Part shown: one piece after another, positions 22,018 to 34,750 of the stretch
Layout: every line of letters begins with the position of its first letter
Numbering within the stretch: the first letter of the stretch is position 1
NCBI RefSeq assembly: GCF_013368755.1
Contig: NC_049565.1
Coordinates: 62,001 to 126,000, forward strand
Direction: 5' to 3'
Length of the DNA stretch: 64,000 nt
Origin: Talaromyces rugulosus
Taxonomy: Eukaryota; Ascomycota; Eurotiomycetes; Eurotiales; Trichocomaceae
Program-made: the position numbers and the translations under genes
Notes under the pieces: generated by a model
Databases searched by the model: none
What the model was told of the DNA's origin: nothing
The model's input: only the letters and a program-made list of their open reading frames with translations

Positions 22018-22542
22018 CACTCTCTGCATTCTACCGTAAATCAGCTCCTGAAATCGAATCAGAATAGCAATGATACTTAACCGCACCTGAACGTCAAGAA
22101 AAGGGTCGGTGACACTGTCGTCCGAACCACCCGGAAACATTGCGTGTTTCTCAATATGTTGTATCACTGTAATGAATACAAACTGCAATATCTGATGATT
22201 TGCCGGCTTGGATTGGGTGCTGTGTGCTTCCATTCATCTGAGGAAGTTTCGGTCCAACATATTTCAGCCCCCAAAAAAGGGGGGATGAAGAACCCCACAT
22301 TGTACATTAGCTTGGAATACTATGCCTATTTATGTCTAGTTAGTGCGTTTGCTTTCATCATCATACTTACAGGAGCGTGGCCGTAGCCCTTAATTGGACT
22401 GGCCTGCTTCCCAATTCTCAACGTATTATTACCAATCAGCAAGAATGAGAAAAAACCCATCAGTTCCGCCTCCACTGTGCACGCGTGGCTCTAGCAGTGT
22501 CACCTCCTCACCTGCGCCGTGAATGGCATATCTCCGGTAAAC
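22018..22542. promoter_or_regulatory. divergent promoter region between LaeA-like methyltransferase and P450
   Basis: 525 bp separate the two divergently transcribed start codons. No gene lies inside and no clear operator was identified. Co-regulation of the two genes is an inference from this arrangement. Confidence 0.4.
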
Positions 22543-24338
22543 ATGGTATTTTTGCTTGCAAAGACAGAGGGAGACTCACTGGTCGACTTTTCCCCGAAGT
22601 GGCTCTCACTGTATGTGGTCTTATTGAGCTTCATCTATTTTATTTTCTTGGCTATATGGAGATTTTTTTTGTGTCCACAAGCGAACATTCCTGGGCCAAC
22701 ATTGGCAAAGCTTACATTTTGGTAAACAAAACCCAAGCGATTAGGGTAAGCAATAATTAACATTCGTCAATAGGTATGAGTTTTACTACGATGTCATTAA
22801 AGCTGGCCAGTACATCTGGAAGATCCGCCAGCTACACGACCAGTATGGCCCGATCATCCGCATCAACCCCGAAGAAGTCCATATTCAAGACGCCAATTTC
22901 TATGACGAAGTCTACACTGGAGCAACACACAAACGCAATAAATGGTCTTTTTTCACGAATCAAAGCGGGCTGACTTCATCGGCCTTCGCAACTAATGATC
23001 ACGACCTTCATCGGATGCGTCGTGGAGCTCTGAATCCATATTTCTCGAAACAAAAAGTTAGACAGCTGCAGCCAAGGATCGAGAAAAGTTTGAAAAATTT
23101 GCTAGGGAGGGTTGATGACTTTAGGATATCCGGAGAACCCTTGATGGTTGGGTTGGCGTATGCTGCGCTTGCTAATGGTATATCTCGATTACCTCTGGAA
23201 GAACAACGGATTAACGCCAAATAGATATTGTCATGGATTATGCTCTTGGTCGCAGTGAAAATCGATTGTTAGCACCTGATTTCGACCCCAGCTTTAAAGA
23301 AGCAGGCGAAGCAGGAGCAAAACTTGGTCATCTGGTTAAGCAATTGCCGTGGTTACTACAAATCATGAAAATATTGCCGGACAACATGCAGGTGATACTT
23401 AATCCAGTAATGGCTAGCTTCATAAAACTAAATCAGGTTTGTTACATCAATTTATGTTACAATATTGATACAATTGGGTTATAGCTGAAACAGAGCGAGC
23501 ATAGGATGTGATTCGTCATGTCGCACGAATATACTCCCACCGTCATGATCCGCACAATCAATATAATTCCCAAACAACTGTGTTTCATGAAATCCTTCAA
23601 AGCGACTTGCCAGAACATGAAAAAATGCCAACCCGCCTTTGGCAAGATGGACAGGTGACCGTTATTGCTGGTACGTTGACAACTGCCGCTGCGCTGTCGG
23701 AAATCACGTTTCATCTCCTTGATCAACCGATGCATCTGCGAAAATTAAAGACAGAGCTGGATACTGTAACTTCCGGGTCGGGGCAGCTTCCAGAGATGGC
23801 GAAACTAGAGCAGCTACCATACCTCACAGCCGTGATCAAAGAAGGATTACGCTTGAGTAGTGGCATTAGTACGAGGTTGCAGCGTATTGCTACCGAGGAG
23901 ACGCTGGTATTCACCGCCAGATATCCCGGTGGTATTGATGGTAACACTATTGAAAAAAAGTATACTCTCCGCCCTGGCATTCCTCTCTCAATGACTGGCC
24001 TCCTCATTCACCATTCACCAACTTACTTCGAGGATCCTATGACATTCTGGCCCCAACGTTGGCTAGAAGATAAATCGCTCGACAAGTACCTCGTCCCCTT
24101 TTCACGTGGCACGAGATCATGTGTGGGGATCAACCTTGCTTATGCGGAGCTGTATTTGACAATTGCCACAGTGTTTGGTCAGTATGGAAGCAGAGACGTA
24201 CATTCACTGAATGACAATGGATGGTTGGAATTGTATAATACGTCTAGACAGGATTTAGATATTATTGGCGACGGAGTGACACCGTTATACAGGGTCGGTA
24301 CGAAGGGGGTTATGATTAAGGTACACTCTAACTACTGA
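22543..24338 (+). CDS. cytochrome P450 monooxygenase, intact
   Basis: Exons 22543-22721, 22774-23177, 23225-23436 and 23505-24338 give 542 residues. The ATG at 22543 is the first in frame (codons before it begin with GTG). An N-terminal membrane helix (YVVLLSFIYFIFLAIWRFF) is followed by the PGP hinge (NIPGPTLAK). Later blocks are the RINPEEVHI region, a C-helix HRMRRGALNPYFS, I-helix VIAGTLTTAAALSE, ExxR in IKEGLRLS, the PERF-like MTFWPQRW, and the haem-binding FSRGTRSCVG with its Cys ligand. All four class-defining motifs are intact. It resembles the fungal trichodiene-oxygenase-like P450 group. It is an ER-membrane enzyme probably acting on the product of the locus; the substrate is unknown. 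Confidence 0.88.
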
Positions 24339-24384
24339 TTAATTCTATTGTCAACATAGCCAAGAATTGGGCTATATGGTAAGT

Positions 24385-24428
24385 TATTACTACTACTACT
24401 ACTACTACTACAACAACAACAATAATAA
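24385..24428 (+). repeat. compound trinucleotide microsatellite
   Basis: (TAC)n followed by (AAC)n and (AAT)n units, just after the P450 stop codon. Confidence 0.9.
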
Positions 24429-24772
24429 TTCATTATCAGTTAATTGCTGGTTGAAGTGTTTATCGGAGGCTAAGAACCTAGATGGCGCGTGGTCAGCGCC
24501 GAGTGCACCGACGCCGAGTTGGAGTATAGCGTGCTCTGGTGAAGTCGGACGCGCGACGCGGAGCCCGGGCTCCGATGTCGTCATCGTGCCTTTTCTCTCG
24601 TTCATAGTCAACTATGCACCATAAAGATAGGCACTTTCTTCTCATCTATAGGCATTTCGTTGCTTCAAATTGTGTATTGCGTGGAGTGTTGGCCTGCATA
24701 CACGGTCGAAGCGTCGGCCGCCGTATCATCTAAAATCTACACCATTACCAACCTTTTTCAACACCCAACATC

Positions 24773-25311
24773 ATGAGTCAGTATACTGCGTTAGTTCCTT
24801 TGGGTGGCCAGGTACGGCCAGTGATACATACTTTCTATGAGGAGTTCTACAAAGTTACCGATACTGCGGATGCCCATGAGCGATATGTCGATAGGTTCAC
24901 CAGTGACGCAAACATTATTATGGGGGGTGAATGAGTTCAATGGTCGAAATGGCATATGCTTGGCGTGTTGAAAGAAGTTATTTGATACTAATCGACATGA
25001 TCAGAAATCATTAAATTCCAGCATAGCATGTAGGAGAAAGTAGTTAGCCGTTCTCACAATCCAATACAGCTCTTCCCACTCTGCGAAGGCTCTCACGATC
25101 TTATGGCATATGGTATGGTAGGATTTCGGTTCAAGGACGGTAGAAAAGGGACAGCAGATTGGGGAGCTCGATCGCATTTCACCAAAGCTGATGGATACCT
25201 TAAGATGGATTTCTATCAAGTTTACCTGGTACGTTGTGAAAGCTGCTCTCAGACTTGAGTCGAGACTAACTATTACCACAGGACAGTGCTGCGACGGCTC
25301 GTGCTAAATAA
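24773..25311 (+). pseudogene. SnoaL/NTF2-like protein, pseudogene
   Basis: The ATG at 24773 opens a NTF2-like fold protein (LVPLGGQVRPVIHTFYEEFY, then DAHERYVDRFTSDANIIMG). One extra G in a G run near 24922-24926 shifts the frame, after which VNEFNGRN continues. The following intron has GC in place of GT (GCATAT donor, acceptor before GAAATCATT). The expected Trp of QHSMWEKVVSR is TAG near 25029. The rest is well kept: FPLCEGSHDLMAYG, GRKGTADWGARS and KMDFYQVYL, then an intron with GTACGT donor and the final DSAATARAK. Such small proteins are common in fungal polyketide clusters, where some act as cyclases or isomerases. Three lesions make it non-functional. Confidence 0.7.
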
Positions 25312-27573
25312 GAACAGCAAAGGATTTTTGACTATAATTAGCTGAGTGTAGGGTTGAAGGTATTGACATGTTTCTAAACCCATTCCCTATCGACAGCTTC
25401 ATTCAGAATGGGATTGTCAGCGGCACTTTTGTTTGTCGCCTCCTATATGCTCAACGTTTAGCCAAAACCTCTTGCTACTGGTGGATTCAAACAATCTAGA
25501 GTTTCGGGTAACTGCCCATGGGTGCATTATTGCATCTAGCCTCTAATAGGAGATGGAACTAGAAGTCTGCATATTGACAAAAGTGAAAGTATAAGCGCAG
25601 GATTTTGGGGAAAAGCATAGATGATGCTAAAGAAGAGAAAAGCCACTATTATATTCTTTCCGGGCGACATTACAATAAGCTCAACGTTATTAGGATGTCT
25701 ATAGGCCGTTCTCGTGTACCCACTTTAGATCACGGTTACGGCAGCGAAAAATTATCAACATCCACTGGTCTGCTGGCCGTGCACTCTAACTCGCCTACTA
25801 TAGTTTCAGCGTTTACCACGTAGGCGCCTTAGAAGGGGCAAAGGCTTTTTTGTGCTCAGACTGCCCAATTACACTGTGTGGCGATCGTCGACGCCACTCC
25901 AGACCCTCTAATTTGCAACACGGCTGTCTTTATCTAGAAGCAAATCTTTTGTTTATATGCGCTAAATACCTTCTCTTCGATGAAAACGATAAGAACAACC
26001 TGTTTTTAACAACAAGAAACAATTCAGACACTCAATGGGATGTCCAGGTTCGCATATTGGGCACCTTTAGTAGTGATATCTAGTAAGTTGCCACATCTAC
26101 AGCCAGTCTCCGCCTAGGAAACGAAGCGGCCGAAGAGATCTATCGTAATCGTGCTGAACGCGGATTCGGAGCATTTTACGTCTATGCATACATCTTGTTT
26201 TAGTGTATATCACTAGTGAATACACTAGAGCTTTTATTAGATAACATAGACTTCGTTAAGCTTTATAAAGTGGCCCCGAAAGGTTATATTGGGCAGATGT
26301 ACCGCCTAGACTGTACGATCGCGCCAAAATTTGATTATTACAGCCTCTTTCAGGATCCGCTCACCATTGTGTCGCTGCACAGGTCTCTAATTGCACTTAA
26401 AAAGCTCCTGCAAGATGACAAGGTTGATCTAGAAGCAGTGAATTCTTGGTCGACTCTGTCAAGATAGTCGTCATGCAAATAGTCTAGTGGGGTAATGTCT
26501 CCTGGCTATCTAACTATCCTCTTTCCAGATCCTCGAGTAAGCCCAGAGATCCGGAACATCAGTACTTTCCACCAGTCAATGATTCAATAGGCTTCCTCAG
26601 ATAAGGAATCGAGATAAGGGCAAAAAGTCTCTCTAGCCCACCACAGGACAGCAAAATAACAAAACATTGGACAGAGGGGATTCACACGTGGTCACCTACT
26701 GTACTATTAATCCTTCGGTCTCTTGCTTAAGTACGGGAGAGCACGTCAGCCTTGGCTATTATTTTAAAGCTGTACTACAGCTTAATCTTAACATCCATCA
26801 ACTTCAGACGAAGACTATGTCGATTGCTTCCTCATCCTCGTAACTGGCCTTTAAGTCGCCAGTGACAAATGGCCATGCGGCATAAATAAAGTGCGCCTTT
26901 CGACATTGTCACTTTCTTAACTCTGGCTCAGCCTGCTTGGTTCTGCAGAAGGGATGTGGTCGACAAGAATTAGGACAATGCCGTCTTAGTAGTGGCGAGA
27001 AAGGCCAGCTAGTAGTGCCATAATCTTAAGAGTGTGCTCTTCAAGGTGAACTAAGAGATTTACCCGAAATGGTTGTACTTAATCACACAAGCCCTAAATT
27101 AATCCTACACAAATCTTTAAAACAATTAGTTTGGACGAACAAGCACAGATAAGATTGAGAACTACTTTCTCAACTACGTCTACGCACTAACCAACAGTAC
27201 AACCTGCCTCTTGGCATGCTCATTTCCAACACGCAAGTCATTCACATACATAGAGATGCTCACCAAGCCCCCCTAATATCCAAAGCATGGTTCTTGATTC
27301 TCCTCTCCTTCAATAATTTGTCCGCCAGCATGAAGGCCCACAGCGGTAATAAGCTTCTGCTCGCAGGTAAGCCTAATCATGCATCCACTACTCCTACTTT
27401 AGGTACACACTACTATCTCAACGTTAATTTTTTATATTTTTTAGTAATAATACTCATTTATCCACAGCTATAATGTTCAATGCATATAAAAACACCTTAA
27501 TATTTGACAATTTATATTCTATATTAATGAATTAAAATTTAGATTTAATATATTAATCTTTTAATATCTATAG

Positions 27574-27592
27574 GGGTTAGGGTTAGGGTTAA
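27574..27592 (+). repeat. interstitial telomere-like repeat
   Basis: Three consecutive GGGTTA units, the canonical telomere repeat of filamentous fungi (TTAGGG), embedded in AT-rich DNA. Three units are more than expected by chance in such a composition but fewer than in a true telomere. Confidence 0.85.
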
Positions 27593-28101
27593 TAATAAAA
27601 AGATTATTTTGTTCGTGAACACCCATTCTGGCAGTTATTTCCCCATTGGGGTCAGCGGTTCAATGTTAACATTCCTGTGAGCAGACCGCTAGGACCTCCG
27701 ACTGATGTCGAGGCTATAGCATCCAATATCACCTGATATCATTATATGCCTATTTGCATAATTATTTTGATTATTTTTGGAATTAGAGTTTTTTATAATG
27801 TTTAACAGGGAAATTTAATTAATTCACTATTTAAATGAAGATTTGTAAATTTTATCGATATATACTGCTTAGATATAATTTATACTCAACCAAGGAAGCT
27901 TATTATTGGTGTGGGCCTATATACCTATATATTCTCAACCGAGGTTAGAATCCGACTTGACAAGAACAGCCGCATGTTCGGGAGAGTCCCGCGTGGACCC
28001 GTTCCCGCATGATCTGCAGCTATTCCAGGGGGAATAAGATATCTAGACATGTCAAAATGATACTCTATCCCCTACTCGGACGAGGAATTTGCGGACTTCC
28101 C

Positions 28102-28330
28102 GGCGTTAAGGGGTTTACGGACTTTACGGCGTTTATTAGAACCTAGGTCCGGTATACAACAACTGGCAAGGGTCCAGCAGGGGTGGAGAACAGTAAAGAG
28201 CAGTGGAGAGCAGTGGAGAGCGATCGGCGTTAGCGGGTTTTCAGCCTTAACAGCGTGTTGAATACGGTCTAGCTCGATCATTACTCAACCACTGGCAAGG
28301 GTCCAATGGAGTAGCAAGCAAACGCCAAGA
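28102..28330 (+). repeat. imperfect direct repeat of about 115 bp, two units
   Basis: Both units contain CGGCGTTA, a GGTTT core, a TCCGGTAT or TACGGTCT block and the shared CTGGCAAGGGTCCA. The first unit also has three AGAGCAGTGG-type tandem copies. The origin is unknown. Confidence 0.5.
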
Positions 28331-28487
28331 GCTACAATGAAGTGAACATTACATCCGAGCATTACCTCCGTATGTTGGCCTATCTATATAAGCTAAGCGC
28401 ACACCAATTGCTTCGAGGTGGCGTTTTCAAGGCCCACAGTGTCTCATATCAAGCCGAAGCGAATTGAGCCCCATACGACAAACACAC

Positions 28488-30492
28488 ATGTCTCGATCAA
28501 CACCTCCCCCTCCCTTGCCGGAGGACGGCAAGATCGAAAGGACTGGAGAGAAAAAATATCAGGTCGGGCCTGAGAAGGAAAAGCACACTGATGTCGACTC
28601 TAACGAAATATCCACTGTGACATCCTCGACTGCCAATGGTGTTGAGAAACTACACATTCCTGAAGACGATGGTCCTGCGACTGAGGAAAAAGGCGTGGAG
28701 GAGCCGCAAAAAGCTGTTGAATACCCAAAGGGTCTCGAAATGTTCTTCATCATGCTTGCGCTCGTGCTTAGTATCACCCTCTGTTCTCTCGATCAGGTGA
28801 GTCCTACCGCTCCAAGTTTCTCGCAGAGTCGTCTTTTGCCAATGGATCACACGCCAGTACGCTAATCTTCTCGATTCAGACCATTGTTGCAACCGCTATT
28901 CCAAAGATTACCGACCAATTCGGCAGACTTCAGGATATCTCGTGGTACGGTTCGGCTTATTTCCTGACGCTCGGAGGGTTCCAGTCACTGTGGGGCAAAG
29001 TGTATAAATTCTTTCCCCTCAAAACCAGTTTCCTGGTGTCAATCCTCATTTTCGAAGTTGGGAGTTTGATTAGCGCTGTCGCCAAAAACTCAACGACTGT
29101 GATCGTTGGACGTTCTATCGCCGGTCTCGGTGCCTCGGGTGTCGCGCCTGGAGTATACACGATTTCTGCCTTTGCTGCCGAGCCTGCGAAAAGAGCCACC
29201 TACACTGGGTTTATTGGAATGTCATATGGCATCGCTGCTGTCGCTGGACCACTCATTGGTGGAGCACTTACAGATGAAGCGACCTGGAGGTGGTGAGTCA
29301 ACAATGTTGTACTGCTTTGTCTTTGTTGTATCGACTTATATTATGACCGGACCTGATCTGATATGGCAACTTTAGGTGCTTCTATATCAATCTTCCAACC
29401 GGTGGTCTAGCCGCTTTGGTCATTCTGCTCACCTTCAAGGCCCCTGCAACCGCCAAGCGGGTCGATGCTACGCTCAAGGAGAAGCTTCTACAGATGGACT
29501 TTCTAGGGACGGCGCTTATAATTGGTGCATCCCTCGCCTTGCTTCTAGCTCTTCAGTACGGTGGTGTAACCCATCCGTGGAATTCTAGCGTTGTTATAGG
29601 CTTGTTCGTCGGCTTCGGTGTTATGGTTATTGCACTCATAATCATAGAAATATGGCAAGGCGAACGCGCCATGCTGACACCACGGCTTATGCGCCAAAGG
29701 ACCGTCTGGGTGAACTCTGTATGGGGCTTCTTCTTCGCAGGCGCGTATTTCGTCACGCTCTACTATCTCCCCATCTATTTCCAGAGCATCGACAACCGCA
29801 GTCCAATTGCTTCGGGTGTACGCAACATTCCTCTCATCTCCTTGTTCAGCGTTTCCACGTTTGCCTCCGGCAGAGCTATCACGAAGACGGGTACTGCAGC
29901 TCCGTATCTGGTAACTAGCTCTGTGGTCGTAACCATCTCCGCGGGTCTCCTGTATACTCTCGACATTGGGACCTCGACAGGCAAATGGGTTGGGTTTCAG
30001 ATCTTGGCGGGCTTCGGATACGGTATGGGCCTCCAAATCCCGGTCATCATTGCGCAGGCTTTTGCTGCACCAACCGACATAGCTCTTGTGACCGCAATTA
30101 TTATATGTAAGTTCTCCTTCACCCTGTCCTAGGATGTTGTCAATTTTCTTTGTCCCCTTGTATCCCTAAGCTGATTGTGTCCCTCATGCATAGTCGCTCG
30201 ATCTATCGGCAGCACATTTTTGATCGCAGCCGCGCAAGCCGCCTTCGACAACCAGCTCGTGCACAAGATTGCCAGCACCGCACCGAGCGTCGATCCCAGC
30301 CTACTCACGACCACCGGTGCCACAACCCTGCGCCAGGTATTTTCCGGGGCCGAGCTGGACGGTGTTCTCCGTGCGTACGCATGGAGCATCAAGGTTGTTT
30401 TCGCTATTACTATCGCGTCCTGCGGCATCACTGCCATTACAAGCTTGTGCACCAAGTGGACCAATATTAACGCGAAGAAACCCAGTGCTTGA
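28488..30492 (+). CDS. MFS drug/metabolite efflux transporter (14-helix DHA type), intact
   Basis: Exons 28488-28796, 28880-29292, 29376-30106 and 30194-30492 give 583 residues. The ATG at 28488 is the first true ATG; the open frame upstream starts only with TTG. A cytosolic Pro/Glu-rich N-terminus of about 85 residues is followed by [16 protein letters not shown] (motif D1), [19 protein letters not shown] (motif A region), [18 protein letters not shown] (motif B), and the motif C-like [21 protein letters not shown] then [13 protein letters not shown]. About 14 helices can be placed. Plasma-membrane proton antiporters of this kind often export the toxin or metabolite of a neighbouring cluster. 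It lies between the intact P450 and the dead tailoring genes, and may persist for general efflux. Confidence 0.88.
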
Positions 30493-31007
30493 AACAGCTG
30501 TCTAGACGATTACGCCAACGGAGTCATTGCCGTTTTCTCCTTATGTAAATTATTTATTTGGTACTTGGGCTACCCCAGAAGTTTTAGCCCACCTACTTTT
30601 TCGCTAGTGATACACTTATGTTTCTGTCTTATTTTATAAAAAAATCAATCTTTAAAGTCGTGGTATCTACTTAATATTAGTTAATTCTTAAATTTACTGT
30701 TGCCAACCTGCAGGTGTAATGACAATATGAAAACGTTGAGTTTGGTAAAGACATCTGGGCTTGTGTACAAGGGTTCAATCTTAGTGGCCTACAACAGTTG
30801 CATGTCCACAACATTAATGGTATTCTATAGGCTCTTAGAGAAAAATGGTATTGTTGAACGGTCTCGCCCCGACGAACTACTGTGCACTATAACATATGTG
30901 CACTGTTGAAAACCTAAAATAAACTACTACAGAATGACTATAAGAGCTTCAAAATTGTAAACTATACACAGTCTTCCATCTATTTATATCAGATAGTCCC
31001 GTTCGAC
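30493..31007. other. 3' intergenic region between convergent genes
   Basis: 515 bp between the stop codons of the convergent MFS gene and P450 pseudogene. Nothing else recognised. Confidence 0.5.
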
Positions 31008-32661
31008 TCATCTTTGCCTTGGCGTATTCAAGGACACCCAAACCCCATCTCCCGGTGATAAAATAATATCTGCTTTTAGAGTGGGATCACCGCCATCAAT
31101 CTGTTGCATATGACTCTCGACTTTCTCAAAGCGCTGGAACAACCTGCACAGCACATATGGCATCTCCGTCAGAGCGAATTGCTGACCGACACAGATTCGT
31201 GGCCCTGCGTTGAACGGGATATAATCATGAGGGTTGGGATGCCAGTGCTGCCAACGATCGGGGCTAAAAATGGTAGGGTCTGCAAATTTCTCCGAGGTAG
31301 CCGGATATAAATCTCGACGACGATGTAAAATAAGAGTCGAGTACGCAATCTTAGTATTCTTCAAGATGGCAATAGGCTCACTCCCATCTGATCCGCCACC
31401 GTACGGCAGAGTCGTATCCTCCAGCGCAACCCGCACATTGTATGGCACTGCGGGATAGATACGTAGAGTTTCATTCAACAGTGCCTTGAGGTACGGCATG
31501 TTCTTGAGCTGATCATATGTCGGCGCATCGGATCCGACCGTCTGCAAAATCTCGCTGCGTAACAGAGCAACAGCTTCAGGCTGGCGACTTAGTTCATATA
31601 GAGCCCAAGAGAGAGTAGCCGCTGTTGTGTCTCTGCCAGCAAGTAGTACGCCCACAATCTGGTCACGGAGGACTGTAGGGTCGCGCGTGAATCCAGAAAG
31701 CTAGTCAAGAAAGGTGTACTTGCTACCAGATTGTGACTTTTGCTGTGCTTCCTGCGGTGATAGGCTCAGTGCACGACGCACGTAATTGTAGATGAATCCG
31801 TTCATGAGATTTAGACTAACTCGGAAGGTCTTCTTTGATATGAATTTGCTAAATTGACGGCTCCTGACAAAAATGGTTTGCATGCGCTGGACTTCGTCAA
31901 ATGCATGAGCGAATTCTTGTCTTGGTATACTGCATCAGATGGAGCTTAGCGATCAAGTCTCTGTATCGAGCAAGTAGATACTTACGTGAGCGATTGGACG
32001 TCCTGTCCAAGTAGGAAGTCGGTTGAACATCGAATGTAAACCGATAGAACAGATCACGTATATCTATAACCTTTTCTTCTGACATGGGTATCCCCTCTGC
32101 ATGCTTGGAACCTAGTAGCGAGTCTGCAGCGTCAAGTACTCGGAATAATGTCTGCATGTGGGCTTCAAAGCATTCCAAGTCGCTAAGGCGGTCTCGTGTG
32201 AACTGCGGTCGAACCAATTTCCGACTCGCGGACCACATCTCGCCATCTGTCGCAAAGATGCTGTTTCCAAGAAAGTCTTTCCACATGGCGTGATAGTCGG
32301 GGCCCTTGCCATGGTCGCTGAATTGCGTCGCAAGCATTGCCTTGATGTTTCCTGGATCCGCTGTGAAGATGGTTCGCTCGTTCAAAATGCGAGCCTCAAC
32401 TGTCCACCGACCGCTAGTGCCAAATATATTGTCCCTCCAGAATTCATAGTTTTTCTGCGCCTTGACTGCCTTGACCATGCGGTACAGGAAGTCGACAGCG
32501 GCAACTTGGATTGGATTTGTTGGCCATATTTGCCCAGTTGCTTGATTTTTCTGTTTTCTCTAACACGAGCAATTATTATGAAAAAATATGCGCAAAATTA
32601 CAAGGAAACAAGGAGCAGCGGTAGGTGAGAATCTCGACAAAGCCGCGTTTAGGACATCCAT
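31008..32661 (-). pseudogene. cytochrome P450 (CYP52-like), pseudogene
   Basis: The start is probably the ATG at 32659-32661 (MDVLNAALSRFSPTAAP). The frame is then lost twice before VDFLYRMVKAVKAQKNYEFW. Readable blocks follow: TADPGNIKAMLATQFSDHGKG, GEMWSASRKLVRPQF, FYRFTFDV. A one-base deletion near 32029 comes next, before TDFLLGQDVQSLT. After an intron with GTAAGT donor come PRQEFAHAFDEVQRMQ and KYTFLD, then a TAG near 31700 before LSGFTRDP. The C-terminal half is clean: I-helix VLLAGRDTTAATLSW, ExxR in LNETLRIYPAVP, FSPDRWQHW and haem-binding FNAGPRICVGQQ. The family resembles CYP52-type fatty-acid or alkane hydroxylases. The catalytic half is preserved, so inactivation looks recent, but at least four lesions make it a pseudogene. 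Confidence 0.8.
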
Positions 32662-33252
32662 GGTGTGAAGTCAAGGGTGTCTAGTATCACCGTGTGTAAA
32701 AATGCTCTTAGTAACTAAAAAATATACGTTTAGAAGCTCTGAAAAAAGTTCAATCTCGGCGCATGTCTTCTTGTTACAGCTTCAAGGCGATGCTCTCCAA
32801 AAAAAGTGAGTAATATCTGACACGGGAAGCCTTGGTGGATAAGCCGTACGTAGACTTCTCCGAGACGAGACACCGATGTTTTCCGAGCTTATCACTGATG
32901 ATGGTATTAACAAGGTCTGATAGTAAGATCAAATTATTATTCGTTTAATTTAGGTGGGTCACAACTAATTATCAAGCAGTTTCCGGGATTCGAGCTATTG
33001 AAATGCTCCATTCTTGTCAAGACGAGTAATGGCCTGATAAAACACTATTTTTAATCATTATTTGGTTATAGTTTTTGTTACTTAAAGAATATAACTATTT
33101 AGTAATGCATTTTCAGCAGTAATCAGCATAACACCCCGGAAAATAGCTCCGATACTCGTATTACTAGCAGCTATGAAAGGGAGCAATCCATTCAGCGCTC
33201 TTTTTTGAAGCAAATCTAGTAGATCAAGACCATAAGTTTTTCAAATGTCTCC
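32662..33252. other. intergenic region
   Basis: About 590 bp between the P450 and O-methyltransferase pseudogenes. AT-rich; nothing recognised. Confidence 0.5.
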
Positions 33253-34515
33253 TTAAACAACTACTAGTTCAAGTACCGCCGATTTCGTCTTGTCATCCTC
33301 AGCGATGCTGGATAGTTTAAACCCTACGCGTGCGGCTAGTTCTTCAAAGTTCCGTCCGTTACGTCGCTTACCACCAACATTTAACATCCAGACGTCGATA
33401 GCGGCCAACTTCAACGGCGGTTCATCAGGAAGAAGGTTTTCTGAGATAAGAGCCTTGGAGTCGGAAACGCAAGCGTTGCGGATGTTGCGAAGAATCCGGA
33501 CGACCTCTGCGTCTGACCAATCATTCAGCACTCGGCGAATGTAGTAAACTAGAGCGCCTACAATATGTCAATAATCGATAGCAGAGACGATCGGAAAAAG
33601 GAAAGTTGGGAATGGACCTTTCACTGGCTGCTCCTGAAACAGATCGATTGGCACCTTTCTCACAGTCTCCAGGGTGCCGGTTGCCAGCTTTGCTTCGTCG
33701 ATGACCTTCTCTTGATCCTCGACAATACATTTTTCCGGTATGATACTTGGTTATGCTTCAAGAATAGCTTTGAGAGCTTTCTCTTTACCTCCGCTGACAT
33801 CCACAAACAGAGTTCTATCTTGGGCATCTGGGCGTTTCCCATACTCCCCAATCCACGAGAAGTTATACATACCAAGAATTGGCATCTCACCCAAGCTCAA
33901 AGCCATGGTGGCATTGAAATCAGAGGACCTTTTGGGCATGAGATCAAATATTTCATAGACAGATTTGTCTGGGTAGCCGGAACTAAAGCCAAATGGCGAC
34001 TTGCTTGAGCATTGAGGCTCTCGCATGCCGTTGATGGCAAAATAATCGGGCCACTTGACGGCGGAGGCCAAGAAAACGTTAAAAATGTGCGGATACCATA
34101 ATTGAGCTCTTTTCTCAGTAAAATACTTTGAAGTGGGAGTATTATGTATGTACCCAGGAGGCGAAGATGTGAAAATGCGGCTGGAGATCAGGAAATTCAC
34201 CAGCCTTTCTAGCAGGTTGAATTCAATGCCAGTTTTCACCGATAGATCAGTAATAGAAATTCCATGGTCGGGAATTTCGTCAAAGACAGACTTTTCGATA
34301 AATAGTCTCATAACTCCCAGTTCGACAATTTGATAGAGATAGCCAAACACGGGTGTAGGTGCCTCCTGGCAACGGCATGGTAGGCAGGGGGGCATTGCCG
34401 TGGATTGCGTGGTTGTAGGTACGGAGATGGCGCCTGTCATCAGAGTGGAGAACAAGAGGGCACACTGCAATGTATCAATAATTCCAATGTTTGATAGCAA
34501 AATCACCTTTTCCAT
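33253..34515 (-). pseudogene. O-methyltransferase (family 2) with one premature TAA
   Basis: Readable from an ATG at 34515 (start uncertain; similarity to the family begins near LYQIVELGVMRLFIEK). Domains in order are a winged-helix part (IEFNLLERLVNFLISSRIF, NTPTSKYF), YPDKSVYEIFDLMP, and the SAM site LFVDVSGGKEKAL, weaker than usual (VGGG expected). TAA lies at 33751-33753 where His or Gln is expected between ILEA and PSIIPEKCIVEDQ. The frame then continues cleanly to DLFQEQPVKG. An intron fits at 33558-33617 (donor GTCCAT), and the end carries YYIRRVLNDWSDAE, where the usual catalytic His is replaced by Asn, then LISENLLPDE. One nonsense codon, a poor SAM motif and a changed catalytic position together say the enzyme is dead or altered. 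Confidence 0.75.
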
Positions 34516-34750
34516 GAGGAATCAGCCATATATCTTGTTGGATTATACTTTGCTGTGGAAAGCTAATGCAACGTCATCGGCATCGGAGCGAGTATCTGTG
34601 CGTCGCCTATCCCGAGATCTCCGATGCTCCGACTATACCATGGAATGGGTGCAACACTGACAGCGCTTTCCCTTCAGCAGTGGACTCAAATGATTGTGAG
34701 AAGAATAATATAGCTAAGTATTGGTTGAATCATGTGGTCTGCCTACTTGA

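Larger units (their letters stand above)
25312..28487. other. 3.2-kb gene-poor region with coding-like scraps and repeats
   Basis: No intact gene. Between about 25850 and 26570 several plus-strand frames look once-coding (NEAAEEIYRNRAERGFGAFYV, then a frame with VKLYKVAPKGYIGQMYRLD), broken by stops; the family is not recognised. A telomere-like repeat lies at 27574-27592 and a two-unit direct repeat at 28102-28330. The rest is AT-rich, with nothing else seen. Confidence 0.45.

Noticed and set aside
26700..27200. Possible transposase-derived stretch
   Set aside because: Short frames hinted at this, but no DDE motif or terminal repeats could be found.
29545..30036. 163-codon minus-strand frame inside the exporter gene
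   Set aside because: Antisense to strongly conserved MFS helices; composition is that of a mirror frame.
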